The translations under genes and the position numbers were made by a program. Shown here in pieces: positions 28,961 to 36,579 of a DNA stretch of 64,000 nucleotides; the first letter of the stretch is position 1, and each line of letters begins with the position of its first letter. The DNA is from Streptomyces roseofulvus (lineage in GTDB: Bacteria > Actinomycetota > Actinomycetes > Streptomycetales > Streptomycetaceae). Under the pieces are notes generated by a model that did no database searches, had not been told where the DNA came from, and was given only the letters and a program-made list of their open reading frames with translations. The stretch is taken from the NCBI RefSeq assembly GCF_039534915.1, contig NZ_BAAAWE010000001.1:620001-684000 (forward strand). The letters run 5' to 3'.

Positions 28961-29718
28961 ACGGTCTCCAGCAGTTCCACCAGGTCGGCCACGACGAGGT
29001 CGGCGCCCCGGTCGCGCAGGTCGGGGCCGGCGTGCCGGTCGGAGGTGCGGTCGAGACCGACGACGAGGCCGAAACGCCCGCGGCGGGCCGCCTCGACCCC
29101 CGCGAGGGCGTCCTCGACGACCAGGCACTCCCGGGGGCGGGCACCGAGGGTGCGCGCCGCGTGCAGGAAGAGGGCGGGGTCCGGTTTGCCCGGCAGTCCC
29201 AGCCGGGCCGCCTCCGCTCCGTCGACGACGGCGGTCAGGAGCCGGTCCAGCCCGGCGGCGGCGAGCAGGTCCCGGGCGTGCCGGGAGGCGGAGACCGCCG
29301 CGCACGGCACGCCGAGCGCGCGCAGCCCGGTCAGCGCGCGCCGGGCGTCCTGGAAGACGGCGACCGGCCACGTGCGCAGAGCGGTCCCGAACGCCTCCTC
29401 CTTGCGTGCCGCCACGGCCCGGACCGTCGTGCAGCCGGGCCCGTCGCCGGCCGTTCCGGCGGGAAGGCGTATGCCTCGGGCGGCCAGGAACGCCGCGGCC
29501 CCGTCGTACCGGGATCTGCCGTCGACGTAGCGCCGGTAGTCGGCGTCCGCGTCGAACGGCTCCGGCCGCGCCGTCCCGCCCGCCCACTCGGCGAGGCAGG
29601 CGTCGAACGCCGTCTTCCACGCCGCCGCGTGGACGGCGGCGGAGTCGATCAGGACGCCGTCGGTGTCGAGGACGGCGGCGCCGGGCGGGACGGAACCGGT
29701 CCGAGGACGTCGGCTCAT
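28942..29718 (-). CDS. HAD-family beta-phosphoglucomutase-like phosphatase/mutase
   Basis: This 258-residue HAD hydrolase has motif I DTDGVLIDS (nucleophile and acid Asp), a helical cap with RYVDGRSRYDGAAAFL, motif II VSASRHARDLL, the motif III Lys in LPGKPDP, and motif IV CLVVEDALAGVEA. This fits beta-phosphoglucomutase, which converts beta-glucose 1-phosphate to glucose 6-phosphate. Its pairing with a GH65 phosphorylase, with a 19-base overlap, supports that function. ATG 29718 has no clear ribosome site but overlaps the stop of a 31-codon ORF as ATGA, so it may be translated by coupling. A sugar-phosphate phosphatase is the alternative. Confidence 0.86.
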   Translation of the reverse strand: MSRRPRTGSVPPGAAVLDTDGVLIDSAAVHAAAWKTAFDACLAEWAGGTARPEPFDADADYRRYVDGRSRYDGAAAFLAARGIRLPAGTAGDGPGCTTVRAVAARKEEAFGTALRTWPVAVFQDARRALTGLRALGVPCAAVSASRHARDLLAAAGLDRLLTAVVDGAEAARLGLPGKPDPALFLHAARTLGARPRECLVVEDALAGVEAARRGRFGLVVGLDRTSDRHAGPDLRDRGADLVVADLVELLETVWGAVP

Positions 29719-29810
29719 CCGGCGCCCCGGGCGGTCACGGCGTCGAGGGCCGGATCAGGCACCTGCCGCCGGGCGACACGGCCCGTCCCCCGGAACACGG
29801 GAGCCCTCAT
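29715..29810 (-). CDS. 31-residue ORF coupled to the beta-phosphoglucomutase-like gene
   Basis: This short ORF begins MRAPVFRGTGRVARRQ and is basic, without membrane segments. Two details support it: a GAAGGGG ribosome site lies seven bases before ATG 29810, and its TGA overlaps the HAD start as ATGA while the HAD gene has no ribosome site of its own. It may serve only to bring ribosomes to the HAD gene. I do not recognise the peptide. Confidence 0.4.
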   Translation of the reverse strand: MRAPVFRGTGRVARRQVPDPALDAVTARGAG

Positions 29811-29891
29811 GGCAGCCCCTTCCCGGAAGGTCCGCGGCCCCGCCGCGCGGACCCCACGGCCGGGCCGACCGGACGGGGTGCCGGCGCGCAT

Positions 29892-29906
29892 GGGCCGTCC
29901 GGCCCC
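29892..29906. promoter_or_regulatory. degenerate DosR-like box between divergent sugar and MBL genes
   Basis: GGGCCGTCCGGCCCC matches the reference box at 12 of 15 positions when reversed. It lies between the divergent GH65/HAD unit and the metallo-beta-lactamase gene. It is the weakest of the set and could arise by chance in GC-rich DNA. Confidence 0.3.
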
Positions 29907-30007
29907 CCGGCGGGGTCCGAGGGCCCTTTGCGCGGGGCCCGGCGCGGCGCCAGGGTGGGGGTGGGCCGGTGCGAGCGCCCGCCCCGTGACGCAAGGAGGC
30001 CCCGCCC

Positions 30008-31435
30008 ATGTCCGAGGCAGCCCCGTATCCCGTGCCCGCCTCCCCCCGACCGGCCCTGCTCAGCTTCCTGGGCGGTGTGGGGACGGTCACCGGCAGCAAG
30101 TTCCTCGTCGAGAGCGATCATGCCCGGATCCTTGTCGACTGTGGTCTCTTCCAGGGTTTCGCGAACCTGCGCCGGCGCAACTGGGACCGTTTCGCACGCG
30201 ACGCGGCCGACGTCGACGCCGTCGTCGTGACCCACGCCCACCTGGACCACTGCGGCTACCTCCCACGCCTGGTGCGGCAGGGCTTCCGGGGGCCGATCCT
30301 CACGACCCCGCACACGGCCCGCCTCGCCGGCATCGTCCTGCGCGACAGCGCCCGCCTGCAGATGGAGGCCGCCCGGCACGCCGACGCGCACGGCTGGTCG
30401 AAGCACCGCCCGGCGAAACCGCTGTACGACGACAGCGACGTCGAGAAGACGATGTCGTTCTTCGACCCGGTCCCCGTCGGTTCCGAGGTGGAGCTCCTGC
30501 ACGGCACCCGGCTGACGCTCCACCACGGCGGTCACATCCTGGGGTCCGCCTGGGCCCGCCTCACTCTGGAGGACGGCCGGACCCTCGCCGTCTCCGGCGA
30601 CCTGGGTCGGCCCGGACACCCTCTGCTCCTGCCGCCCGAGCCGTTCTCGGGCGCCGACGTGCTGCTCATGGAGTCGACGTACGGCGACCGCCGGCACGAC
30701 CAGGAATCGGGACGCGCGGAGTTCGCCGCCGCCATCGCCCGGGCGCTCGCCCGCGGCGGGACCGTCGTGATCCCGGCCTTCGCCATCGACCGGACCGAGG
30801 TCGTCCTGCACGAGCTGACCCGGCTGCGCGAGACCGGCGTGCTGCCCCGCTCGGTGCCCGTCTACGTGGACAGCCCGATGGCCCTGGCCGCGCTGGACGT
30901 CTACCGCGACGCCGTCCGCGAGCGGTCCCCCCAGCTGCGGCCCGGGATCCTCGCCCAGGGCGAGGCCGCGCTGAGCCCTGCCCCGTTCCTCGCCGCCCGC
31001 ACGGTCCAGGAGTCGATCGACATCAACAGCGCGCACGGCCCCGCCGTCATCGTCTCCTCGGCCGGCATGGCCACCGGCGGCCGGGTCCTGCACCACCTGC
31101 ACCGGCTCCTGCCCGACCCGCGCAACGCCGTCGTCGTGGTCGGCTTCGCCGCGGCCGGCACCCGCGCCCGGGACCTCGTGGACGGGGCCCGCACGCTGAA
31201 GATGTTCGGCGAGTACGTCCCCGTGCGGGCCGAGGTCGCCGACGTGCCCCACTTCTCCGCCCACGCCGACGCGGACCAGATCGTCGACTGGCTCCGGGGC
31301 GCTCCCGCCCCGCACACCGTCTATCTGGTGCACGGCGAACCGGCCGCCTCGGAGACGCTGCGGGACCGTCTCGACCGCGAACTGGGCTGGACGGCCGTCG
31401 TGCCGCGCTCCGGTGAGGCCGTCCTGGTCCGCTGA
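30008..31435 (+). CDS. MBL-fold beta-CASP RNA-processing exonuclease-like protein
   Basis: This 475-residue cytoplasmic metallo-beta-lactamase protein has HAHLDHCG (zinc motif 2), [17 protein letters not shown], the beta-CASP region with YGDRRHD, and C-terminal [15 protein letters not shown] and [14 protein letters not shown]. It matches the bacterial CPSF/IntS11-like class, related to RNase J but with the archaeal/eukaryotic motif order. Relatives cleave or trim RNA with two zinc ions. AAGGAGG precedes ATG 30008. The gene lies in the dormancy island and may be co-regulated; RNA turnover in dormant cells is a plausible role but unproven. Confidence 0.87.
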   Translation: MSEAAPYPVPASPRPALLSFLGGVGTVTGSKFLVESDHARILVDCGLFQGFANLRRRNWDRFARDAADVDAVVVTHAHLDHCGYLPRLVRQGFRGPILTTPHTARLAGIVLRDSARLQMEAARHADAHGWSKHRPAKPLYDDSDVEKTMSFFDPVPVGSEVELLHGTRLTLHHGGHILGSAWARLTLEDGRTLAVSGDLGRPGHPLLLPPEPFSGADVLLMESTYGDRRHDQESGRAEFAAAIARALARGGTVVIPAFAIDRTEVVLHELTRLRETGVLPRSVPVYVDSPMALAALDVYRDAVRERSPQLRPGILAQGEAALSPAPFLAARTVQESIDINSAHGPAVIVSSAGMATGGRVLHHLHRLLPDPRNAVVVVGFAAAGTRARDLVDGARTLKMFGEYVPVRAEVADVPHFSAHADADQIVDWLRGAPAPHTVYLVHGEPAASETLRDRLDRELGWTAVVPRSGEAVLVR

Positions 31436-31438
31436 GCA

Positions 31439-31474
31439 GGGCCCTTCGGCCCCGCGACGGGACCTGCGCGGCCC
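31439..31474. promoter_or_regulatory. two DosR-like motifs before the 38-codon ORF and CBS-BON copy 3
   Basis: GGGCCCTTCGGCCC (31439-31452) and GGGACCTGCGCGGCCC (31459-31474) directly follow the MBL stop codon. The first matches the inner right half of the reference box; the second keeps GGGACC and CGGCCC with one extra central base. They lie 55-90 bases before the next ORF. Confidence 0.4.
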
Positions 31475-31528
31475 TGCCGGCGGCCACGGACCCGGCGGGA
31501 ACCTGGGGGCGAAGGGCTGGAGGACACG

Positions 31529-31645
31529 ATGACCACCACACGGACCCTGCCGGACGAACTCTCCCCTGAGGCACGCGCCCGCAGCCGCCTCCTCGACGGC
31601 GTCGCCCCGCGCACCGGCGCGGCAGCGCCGGCCTACGCCCGCTGA
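31529..31645 (+). CDS. 38-residue small protein upstream of CBS-BON copy 3
   Basis: This 38-codon ORF has a strong ribosome site (GGAGGACACG before ATG 31529), starts MTTTRTLPDELSPEARARSR and ends AAAPAYAR. It ends 13 bases before the CBS-BON start, and DosR-like motifs lie upstream. It has high third-position GC. I see no signal peptide, helix or cysteine motif and do not recognise the family. The ribosome site and tight spacing make translation likely. Confidence 0.5.
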   Translation: MTTTRTLPDELSPEARARSRLLDGVAPRTGAAAPAYAR

Positions 31646-31658
31646 GAAGGAGACCGAG

Positions 31659-32312
31659 ATGACCGCGCGACCGTTCACCGTCGCCGACGTGATGACGAAG
31701 AGGGTCATCGCCGTTCGGCCCGACACCTCCTTCAAGGAGATCGTCACCGCCATGGAGCGCTGGAAGGTGACCGCGCTCCCCGTCCTGGAGGGCGAGGGGC
31801 GGGTCGTGGGAGTGGTGTCCGAGGCGGACCTGCTGCTCAAGGAGGAGTTCCACGGCCACCGTCTCGGCATGGTGGAACAGCTGCGCCGCCGCGACGCCAC
31901 CGCGAAGGCCGGTTCGGACCTGGCGGCCGATCTCATGAGCACGCCCGCCGTCACGGTCGGTCCCGACGCCGCCCTGCCGCACGCCGCCCGTCTGATGGCC
32001 ACGCGCCGGGTCAAGCGCCTGCCGGTCGTCGACCACGACGGTGTGATCCAGGGTGTCGTCAGCCGCTCCGACCTGCTCAAGGTCTTCCTCCGCCCGGACG
32101 AGGAACTCGCCGAGGAGATCCGCGGCGATGTCGTCGGCCCACTGTTCCCGCTCTCGCGGGACCGGGTGGAGGTCCGTGTCGAGGCCGGTGTCGTCACCCT
32201 GACCGGCGACGTGCGCGACAGCACCCTCATCCCCGTCGCGGAGCGTCTGGCGCGCGCCGTCGAGGGCGTGGTGGACGTGCGGTGCGGGCTCACGCTCGCC
32301 GCCGAGGCGTGA
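31659..32312 (+). CDS. CBS-pair and BON domain protein (copy 3)
   Basis: This 217-residue paralogue has CBS motifs at about residues 8-65 (VADVMTKRVIAVRPDTSFKE) and 88-145 (DLMSTPAVTVGPDAALPHAA), and a BON domain at about 155-212 (VRVEAGVVTLTGDVRD). It is most like copy 1, sharing ALPVLEGEGRVVGVVSEADL. GAAGGAGACCGAG precedes ATG 31659. It is probably co-transcribed with the small ORF upstream and is followed within 16 bases by a large hairpin. Adenylate sensing during dormancy is inferred. Confidence 0.88.
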   Translation: MTARPFTVADVMTKRVIAVRPDTSFKEIVTAMERWKVTALPVLEGEGRVVGVVSEADLLLKEEFHGHRLGMVEQLRRRDATAKAGSDLAADLMSTPAVTVGPDAALPHAARLMATRRVKRLPVVDHDGVIQGVVSRSDLLKVFLRPDEELAEEIRGDVVGPLFPLSRDRVEVRVEAGVVTLTGDVRDSTLIPVAERLARAVEGVVDVRCGLTLAAEA

Positions 32313-32327
32313 CCGCGGACGGCGGGG

Positions 32328-32376
32328 CGCCGATACCCCCCCTCCCCGCCGGCGGCGGGGAGGGGGGGTATCGGCG
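32328..32376. terminator. 23-bp perfect inverted repeat, probable bidirectional terminator
   Basis: Arms 32328-32350 and 32354-32376 are perfectly complementary over 23 bases around a GGC loop, with seven-base C and G runs. It follows CBS-BON copy 3 (plus strand) and lies beyond the end of the minus-strand Rv1733c-like gene, so it could stop both. It is the strongest stem-loop in the window and lacks a T-tract. Confidence 0.8.
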
Positions 32377-32377
32377 T

Positions 32378-32515
32378 GACCTCTTCGACCTGATCGTCTG
32401 CCTGAACCGCCGGGTGCTGCGCGTCGCCGCCTGCGCGAGCCTCATGACCGACGCCTGCCCGCCCTTCCGCCTCGACCAGGGCGGCGACGAACCGGCCCCC
32501 CGTCCGGTGGCCTGA
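32378..32515 (+). pseudogene. possible coding remnant after the 23-bp hairpin
   Basis: From 32378 to the stop at 32515 the frame reads DLFDLIVCLNRRVLRVAACA and continues to the end, with the third-position GC pattern typical of real genes here, but it lacks a start codon on this side of the hairpin. The only in-frame start (GTG 32282) would force translation through the hairpin and overlap CBS-BON copy 3. It may be the 3' end of a lost gene or chance. Confidence 0.25.
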
Positions 32516-32543
32516 CGCCGCCGCGGGGCCGGTCGTCATGTGA

Positions 32544-33128
32544 TCAGTCGTCGTCGGCCCCGGGGCCGCTCCCCCGGCGGAGCCGGCCGGACCAGACGGG
32601 TTCGACCTGTTCCCACTCGCGCTCCAGGGCGGCGAGGGTGCGGCCGGCGGAACGCCGTCGGAGGAGCGCGAGCGCCGCCGCCCCGGTCGCCCCGACCGCG
32701 CCGGCCGTCGCGATGCCGCCGACGACCGAGGTCAGCAGGCGGTCGGCGGCGTCGTCCTGCCGCCTGACGGGTGCTCCGGCGTCGTCGACCCAGACCGTCA
32801 CGCTCCGCCCCTGGGGTGTCCGGGGCGGGACGTCGACGGTTCCCGAGCGCCTGACGTCGTCCGGGTACTCCCACGTCGCGGGGGCGACGGCCCGCGTCCC
32901 CGTCCCGCTCCTGGAGAGCGCGGGCGACTCCCTGGCCGGTCCCGTGGTGGTCGCCGTCACCTGGTGGAGCTCGGCGGCGCGGGCGCGGTCCGTCCGGGCC
33001 GCGAAGGCCCACAGGGATCCGGTGGCGACAGCACCGCAGATCAGGGCGATGGTCAGGACGACGACCACGGCCACGCGCCGGCCGCGGTCGGCGCCCGGCA
33101 GGCGGAACGGGTGTTCGTGTTCGGTCAT
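32544..33128 (-). CDS. Rv1733c-family two-helix membrane protein
   Basis: This 194-residue protein has two hydrophobic helices, at about residues 18-43 (VAVVVVLTIALICGAVATG) and 134-157 (VVGGIATAGAVGATGAAALA), flanking a loop that includes VTVWVDDAGAPV. This layout and loop motif match the Rv1733c family, whose founder is a DosR-regulon membrane antigen of Mycobacterium tuberculosis. Function is unknown. GGAGG precedes ATG 33128. The gene lies 44 bases after the flavodoxin gene and probably forms an operon with hsp20 and flavodoxin, driven by tandem DosR-like boxes upstream of hsp20. Confidence 0.78.
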   Translation of the reverse strand: MTEHEHPFRLPGADRGRRVAVVVVLTIALICGAVATGSLWAFAARTDRARAAELHQVTATTTGPARESPALSRSGTGTRAVAPATWEYPDDVRRSGTVDVPPRTPQGRSVTVWVDDAGAPVRRQDDAADRLLTSVVGGIATAGAVGATGAAALALLRRRSAGRTLAALEREWEQVEPVWSGRLRRGSGPGADDD

Positions 33129-33172
33129 GGCGCACCTCCGGGGCCTGTCCCCGGGCCCGAGCGCGGAACGGC

Positions 33173-33676
33173 TCAGTCCGTCGTGCCCAGTTCAGCTCCG
33201 ATGCGGTGGGCCCACTCCCGTATGCGGGCCGGGTCGCGGAAGTCGCCGCCCTTGCCGTGGCGGACCATGGCCCGGGCGACGAGATCCGGGTTGCCGGCGG
33301 TGAGGGCGCCGCCGAAGGTGACGTGCTCACGGGCGTCGAGCTGCCTCATCCTGCGGGCGACACCCCGCACGGGCGGGATCTCGTGCTGCTCGGCGGAGCT
33401 GTCGACGGGACCGCTGCTGAACAGCCACACCGGACGCCCGCGGAGCTGCTCCGCGTTGCGACGGGCGCACTTGCGGGCTTTGCCGTTCCACCGTCCCCCG
33501 TACAGGGCTCCGCCGAGGACGACGCCTTCGTAGCCGCTGACGTCGGTGACGGTGTCCGCCGGCAGGACGTCGGCGTCGAACCCGTCGTCGCGCAGGGTCC
33601 GGCCGATCTCGTCGGCGATGCCCGCGGTGGCGCCGTGCTTGCTGCCGTACGCGACCAGCACACGCTTCGCTCTCAT
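33173..33676 (-). CDS. flavodoxin-domain protein
   Basis: This 167-residue protein has a flavodoxin fold. The FMN-phosphate loop is VAYGSKHGATAGIADEIG near residues 8-25, followed by EGVVLGGALYGGRWN (isoalloxazine region) and LFSSGPVDSS. It resembles the HemG/FldB-like 'flavodoxin domain' proteins of actinobacterial stress islands. It probably transfers electrons through bound FMN; the partner is unknown. ATG 33676 overlaps the hsp20 stop as ATGA, so the two are coupled. The Rv1733c-like gene follows. Confidence 0.88.
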   Translation of the reverse strand: MRAKRVLVAYGSKHGATAGIADEIGRTLRDDGFDADVLPADTVTDVSGYEGVVLGGALYGGRWNGKARKCARRNAEQLRGRPVWLFSSGPVDSSAEQHEIPPVRGVARRMRQLDAREHVTFGGALTAGNPDLVARAMVRHGKGGDFRDPARIREWAHRIGAELGTTD

Positions 33677-34131
33677 GACCGGTCCTCTCCGTCGCCGCCC
33701 GCGCCGGCCCGCCGCACGGGGATGGTCCGCGCGGCCCGGGCCTCCCGCGCCGGCGTCGGGACGCGGACGGTGAGGATGCCGTCCGCGTAGGAGGCTTCGA
33801 CGTCGTCGGCGGGGATCGGGTCCGGGAAACGCACGGTCCTCCGGAAGACCCCGTACCGGAACTCGGAGTGGTCCTTGTCCTCGGTGCTCTCGCCGTGCTC
33901 GGCCCGCACGGTGAGCAGGTTGTCGTCGACCGTGAGGGTGATGTCGTCCGGGTCCATGCCGGGGAGCTCGGCCCGCAGCACGGAGCAGCCGTCGCCGCTG
34001 GTGACCTCCACCGGGATGGAGTGGGCGGCCGTGGCCGGGCGCCACCCGGGAAGCCCGGGGAACTCGCGGCCGAACCAGGTGTCGAAGTCGGGGACGAGGC
34101 TGTGCCTGCGTTCCACGTGGGCTCCGGTCAT
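33673..34131 (-). CDS. Hsp20/alpha-crystallin small heat-shock protein
   Basis: This 152-residue small heat-shock protein has an alpha-crystallin domain at about residues 40-130: VLRAELPGMDPDDITLTVDD, FRYGVFRRTVRFPD and ADGILTVRVP. It should form oligomers that hold unfolding proteins. The C-terminal tail has TIPVR, the I-x-I/V-like anchoring motif. Mycobacterial HspX/Acr of the same family is a principal DosR target. Two DosR-like boxes lie at 34264 and 34288, about 130-170 bases upstream. It heads an operon with the flavodoxin and Rv1733c-like genes. The start ATG has a weak ribosome site (GGAACG). Confidence 0.92.
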   Translation of the reverse strand: MTGAHVERRHSLVPDFDTWFGREFPGLPGWRPATAAHSIPVEVTSGDGCSVLRAELPGMDPDDITLTVDDNLLTVRAEHGESTEDKDHSEFRYGVFRRTVRFPDPIPADDVEASYADGILTVRVPTPAREARAARTIPVRRAGAGGDGEDRS

Positions 34132-34546
34132 CGTTCCGCTCCTCGTCTACGCGTCGGGGCGCAGCCCCGACGGGCTGTCCGGGCGCGGAGCCCGGTCCGG
34201 CTCCGCGTCTCCACTCTCGCGTGCGGGCGGGGCCCGGCGCAGTGGCCAAGGGGGTGGTCGGGAGGGCCGAACGGTCCCGACCCCGAGGGGACCGACCGGC
34301 CCCATGGGGCGGCGCGCGGCGGGCGGCACCACGACCGCGGGCTCACGGAGGGGTTCGCCGGCCGTCGGCGCGGATCCACGGGGCGGTCCGGTGTCCCGGG
34401 TGTCGTGGCGCAGCCGGTCGTGCCGGCGGCGCGGCAGCGCGGCGGCGACGAAGCGCAGCCGCAGGCGTCGGCGTACGGCCTCGTGCGCCGCCGTGCGCAC
34501 GCTGGGACGGAGGCGCCCGCCGGGTCGACCCCGAACAGGATGGGGT
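34132..34546. other. regulatory intergenic region upstream of hsp20
   Basis: This 415-base gap lies between the stress-protein gene and hsp20, both on the minus strand. Its main content is two DosR-like boxes at 34264-34302. A GTG-started ORF (34500-34147) rich in Arg and Pro crosses the boxes; I do not accept it as a gene because it has no ribosome site and no recognisable content. Confidence 0.5.
34264..34302 (-). promoter_or_regulatory. tandem DosR-like boxes upstream of hsp20
   Basis: On the minus strand 34278-34264 reads GGGACCGTTCGGCCC, identical to the reference box. On the plus strand 34288-34302 reads GGGACCGACCGGCCC, with two differences. Their centres are 24 bases apart, a little over two helical turns. 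DosR sites in mycobacteria are also often paired. Confidence 0.65.
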
Positions 34547-35452
34547 TCACGGGGTACCGGCCTCGGTCGCGAAGCCGGCGGGCACGATCTGCACGGGGCA
34601 GGGGGCGTGGTGGATGAGGGTGTGCGCGACGCGGCCGAGGGACGGCCCGGCGCCGAGCGGCCGGTGGCTCCTGCCCATCACGAGGAGGTCGGTGTGGGCG
34701 GCCGCCTCGACGAGCTTCCCGGGGGTCGTGGTGCCGGTCTCCACGTGCGGGACGACGTTCAGGTCCGGGTACCACGCGCGGACCCGGTCGGCCAGCAGCG
34801 TCGTCTCCTCCACGCGCCGGCGGGCGGCCCCGTCGAGGTCGTCGAGCATCGTCGCCACGCTGCCGACGTGGGTGAGGATGTTCCACACGCTCACGACGTG
34901 CAGCGACGCCTTGCGGGCGGCGGCTTCGGCGGCGGCGAGCAGCAGCCACCCCAGGTCCGCGGAGTCGCGGACCGCGGCGGTCACGGACCCGGCCTCGGGC
35001 CGGTCGGCCTCGCCGCGCACGACGATCACGGGCACTTCGGCGCGGGCGGCGACTCCCAGCCCCACGGAGCCGAGCAGGAGGCTGGAGAAGCCCCCGAGGC
35101 CCCGGCTGCCGACGACGATCGTCTTGTCGTCCCCGGCCGCCTCCCGGAGCCCGGTGACCGGCTCCCGGCGCCCGAGGGTGCGGGTGACGTCGAGGTCGGG
35201 GAAGCGCTCCGCGACGGCGGCGGCGGTGTCGGCCAGCAGCTCGCGGCCCGCCTCACGGATCGCCTGCATGGTCTCCGCGTCGCTCCAGTAGGCCCGCCGG
35301 TCGGTGTCGGCGGCGTGCACGAGGTGCAGCGCACGCGACCGGAGGTTCGCCTCCCCGGCGGCCCAGAACACGGCCGCCCGTGCCGAGGGCGATCCGTCGA
35401 CTCCGACGACGAGATCGCCCAGCTCGGGGCGGACGAGGGTCTCGCTGTCCAT
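34547..35452 (-). CDS. universal stress protein, two Usp domains (copy A)
   Basis: This 301-residue cytoplasmic protein has tandem Usp domains (about residues 12-150 and 160-295). The first has the ATP-binding loop GSRGLGGFSSLLLGSVG (G-x2-G-x9-G-S) and GVDGSPSA; the second has a degenerate loop (MGRSHRPLGAGPSLGRVA), so probably only the first binds nucleotide. GAGGAGG precedes ATG 35452. The gene is divergent from copy B across a 190-base gap with a DosR-like box at 35542, and co-regulation is likely. It may help survival in hypoxia as in mycobacteria; the molecular role is unknown. Confidence 0.9.
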   Translation of the reverse strand: MDSETLVRPELGDLVVGVDGSPSARAAVFWAAGEANLRSRALHLVHAADTDRRAYWSDAETMQAIREAGRELLADTAAAVAERFPDLDVTRTLGRREPVTGLREAAGDDKTIVVGSRGLGGFSSLLLGSVGLGVAARAEVPVIVVRGEADRPEAGSVTAAVRDSADLGWLLLAAAEAAARKASLHVVSVWNILTHVGSVATMLDDLDGAARRRVEETTLLADRVRAWYPDLNVVPHVETGTTTPGKLVEAAAHTDLLVMGRSHRPLGAGPSLGRVAHTLIHHAPCPVQIVPAGFATEAGTP

Positions 35453-35541
35453 GGTTCCTCCTCGGGGGTGCGCCCCGGGGCTCATGAGGCGCCCGGAAGA
35501 ACGACACCTCTCACGCTGGCACCACCGCGGGCCGCCCGCGA

Positions 35542-35556
35542 GGGGCCGTTCGGCCC
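35542..35556. promoter_or_regulatory. DosR-like box between divergent universal stress protein genes
   Basis: GGGGCCGTTCGGCCC matches the reference at 14 of 15 positions and is nearly symmetrical. It lies 87 bases before copy B and 90 bases before copy A, so one dimer site could serve both. Confidence 0.6.
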
Positions 35557-35642
35557 CCCGGGGAGACCTGCCCGGCCCTCTCGGCGCGGGCGCGCGAGGG
35601 GCGAGCCTGGAGCCCTGGACGGACACGGCCGAGGAGGCAGTG

Positions 35643-36503
35643 ATGACAGCGCAGGTCACCGTGGGTCTGGACGGTTCGGACGAGAGTCTCGCCGCGGCAC
35701 GCTGGGCGGCGGAGGAGGCCACTCTGCGTGAGGTGCCGCTCCGCCTGGTCACCGTGGAGGAGTGGCCGAACACCCCTGAGGTCCCCCTCCCGTACGCGCG
35801 GGACCTCGCCGACCGGGCCGAGGGCCTGCTGCGTGACGAGGCCGCCCGCGCGCGGAAGGAGCACCCCGACCTGGAGGTGGTCACCGAGCGTGCGCGCGGC
35901 CGGGCGGCGGACGAGCTGACCGCCTCGGCGAACGAGGCGGATGTGCTGGTGCTCGGTTCGCGCGGGCTCGGCGGCGTCCTCGGGTTCGTCGTCGGGTCGG
36001 TCTCCCTCGCGGTCGTGGCCACGGCCCGGCGCCCCGTCGTCCTGGTGCGCGCGCAGGGCGCGGAGCCGGCGGCGGGCGCCGGCCACATCGTGGTGGGCGT
36101 CGACCTCCGCCATCCGTGCGAGCCCCTGCTCGCCTTCGCCTTCGGGGAGGCCGCCCGACGGGGCGTCCCGCTGCGGTTCCTCAGTGCCTGGACCCTGCCC
36201 GCCTCGTACGGCTACGCAGCCGCCGTGGACCCGGTGATCGGCGAGGAGCTGGCCGCCGGCGTGCGGACCGGCCTCGAGGACCTGCTGTCGCCGTGGCGCG
36301 CGACGTACCCGGGGGTGGTGACCACGGCCGAGGCGGTCGTGGGGTCGGCCGCCTACCGGATGATCGAGGCGTCACGCGGCGCCGGACTGGTCGTCGTGGG
36401 GCGGCGTACCCGCAGGCTCCCGGTCGGCGCGCACCTCGGCCACGTGGCGCATGCGGTGATCCACCACAGCCCGGCCCCGGTCGCGGTGGTCCCCCTGGTC
36501 TGA
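35643..36503 (+). CDS. universal stress protein, two Usp domains (copy B)
   Basis: This 286-residue protein has tandem Usp domains. The first (residues 1-140) keeps VGLDGSDES and the nucleotide loop GSRGLGGVLGFVVGSVS. The second (about 146-286) begins HIVVGVDLRHPCE and has GRRTRRLPVGAHLGHVAHAV, lacking the usual glycine pattern. ATG 35643 has GAGG upstream. A perfect 16-bp terminator follows. Copies B and D share the second-domain signature and are closest to each other. A dormancy function is inferred from the adjacent DosR-like box. Confidence 0.9.
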   Translation: MTAQVTVGLDGSDESLAAARWAAEEATLREVPLRLVTVEEWPNTPEVPLPYARDLADRAEGLLRDEAARARKEHPDLEVVTERARGRAADELTASANEADVLVLGSRGLGGVLGFVVGSVSLAVVATARRPVVLVRAQGAEPAAGAGHIVVGVDLRHPCEPLLAFAFGEAARRGVPLRFLSAWTLPASYGYAAAVDPVIGEELAAGVRTGLEDLLSPWRATYPGVVTTAEAVVGSAAYRMIEASRGAGLVVVGRRTRRLPVGAHLGHVAHAVIHHSPAPVAVVPLV

Positions 36504-36517
36504 ACGGCCGGGAACGG

Positions 36518-36552
36518 CGTGACGGGGAGAGGGTGACCCTCTCCCCGTCACG
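36518..36552. terminator. 16-bp perfect stem-loop between convergent Usp genes
   Basis: The arms 36518-36533 and 36537-36552 are fully complementary with a TGA loop. The stem sits between the stops of convergent copies B and C and should terminate transcription in both directions. Confidence 0.85.
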
Positions 36553-36579
36553 TGCGCGCCCGTCAGCGACGGCGCCCCG

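Noticed and set aside
32282..32377. In-frame extension of the remnant ORF through the 23-bp hairpin
   Set aside because: Translation would pass through a very stable stem and the peptide there is Gly/Pro filler, so I only flag the part after the hairpin.
34147..34500. GTG-started 117-codon ORF on the minus strand upstream of hsp20
   Set aside because: It has no ribosome site, is composed mainly of Arg and Pro, and covers two DosR-like boxes, so regulatory DNA explains the stretch better.
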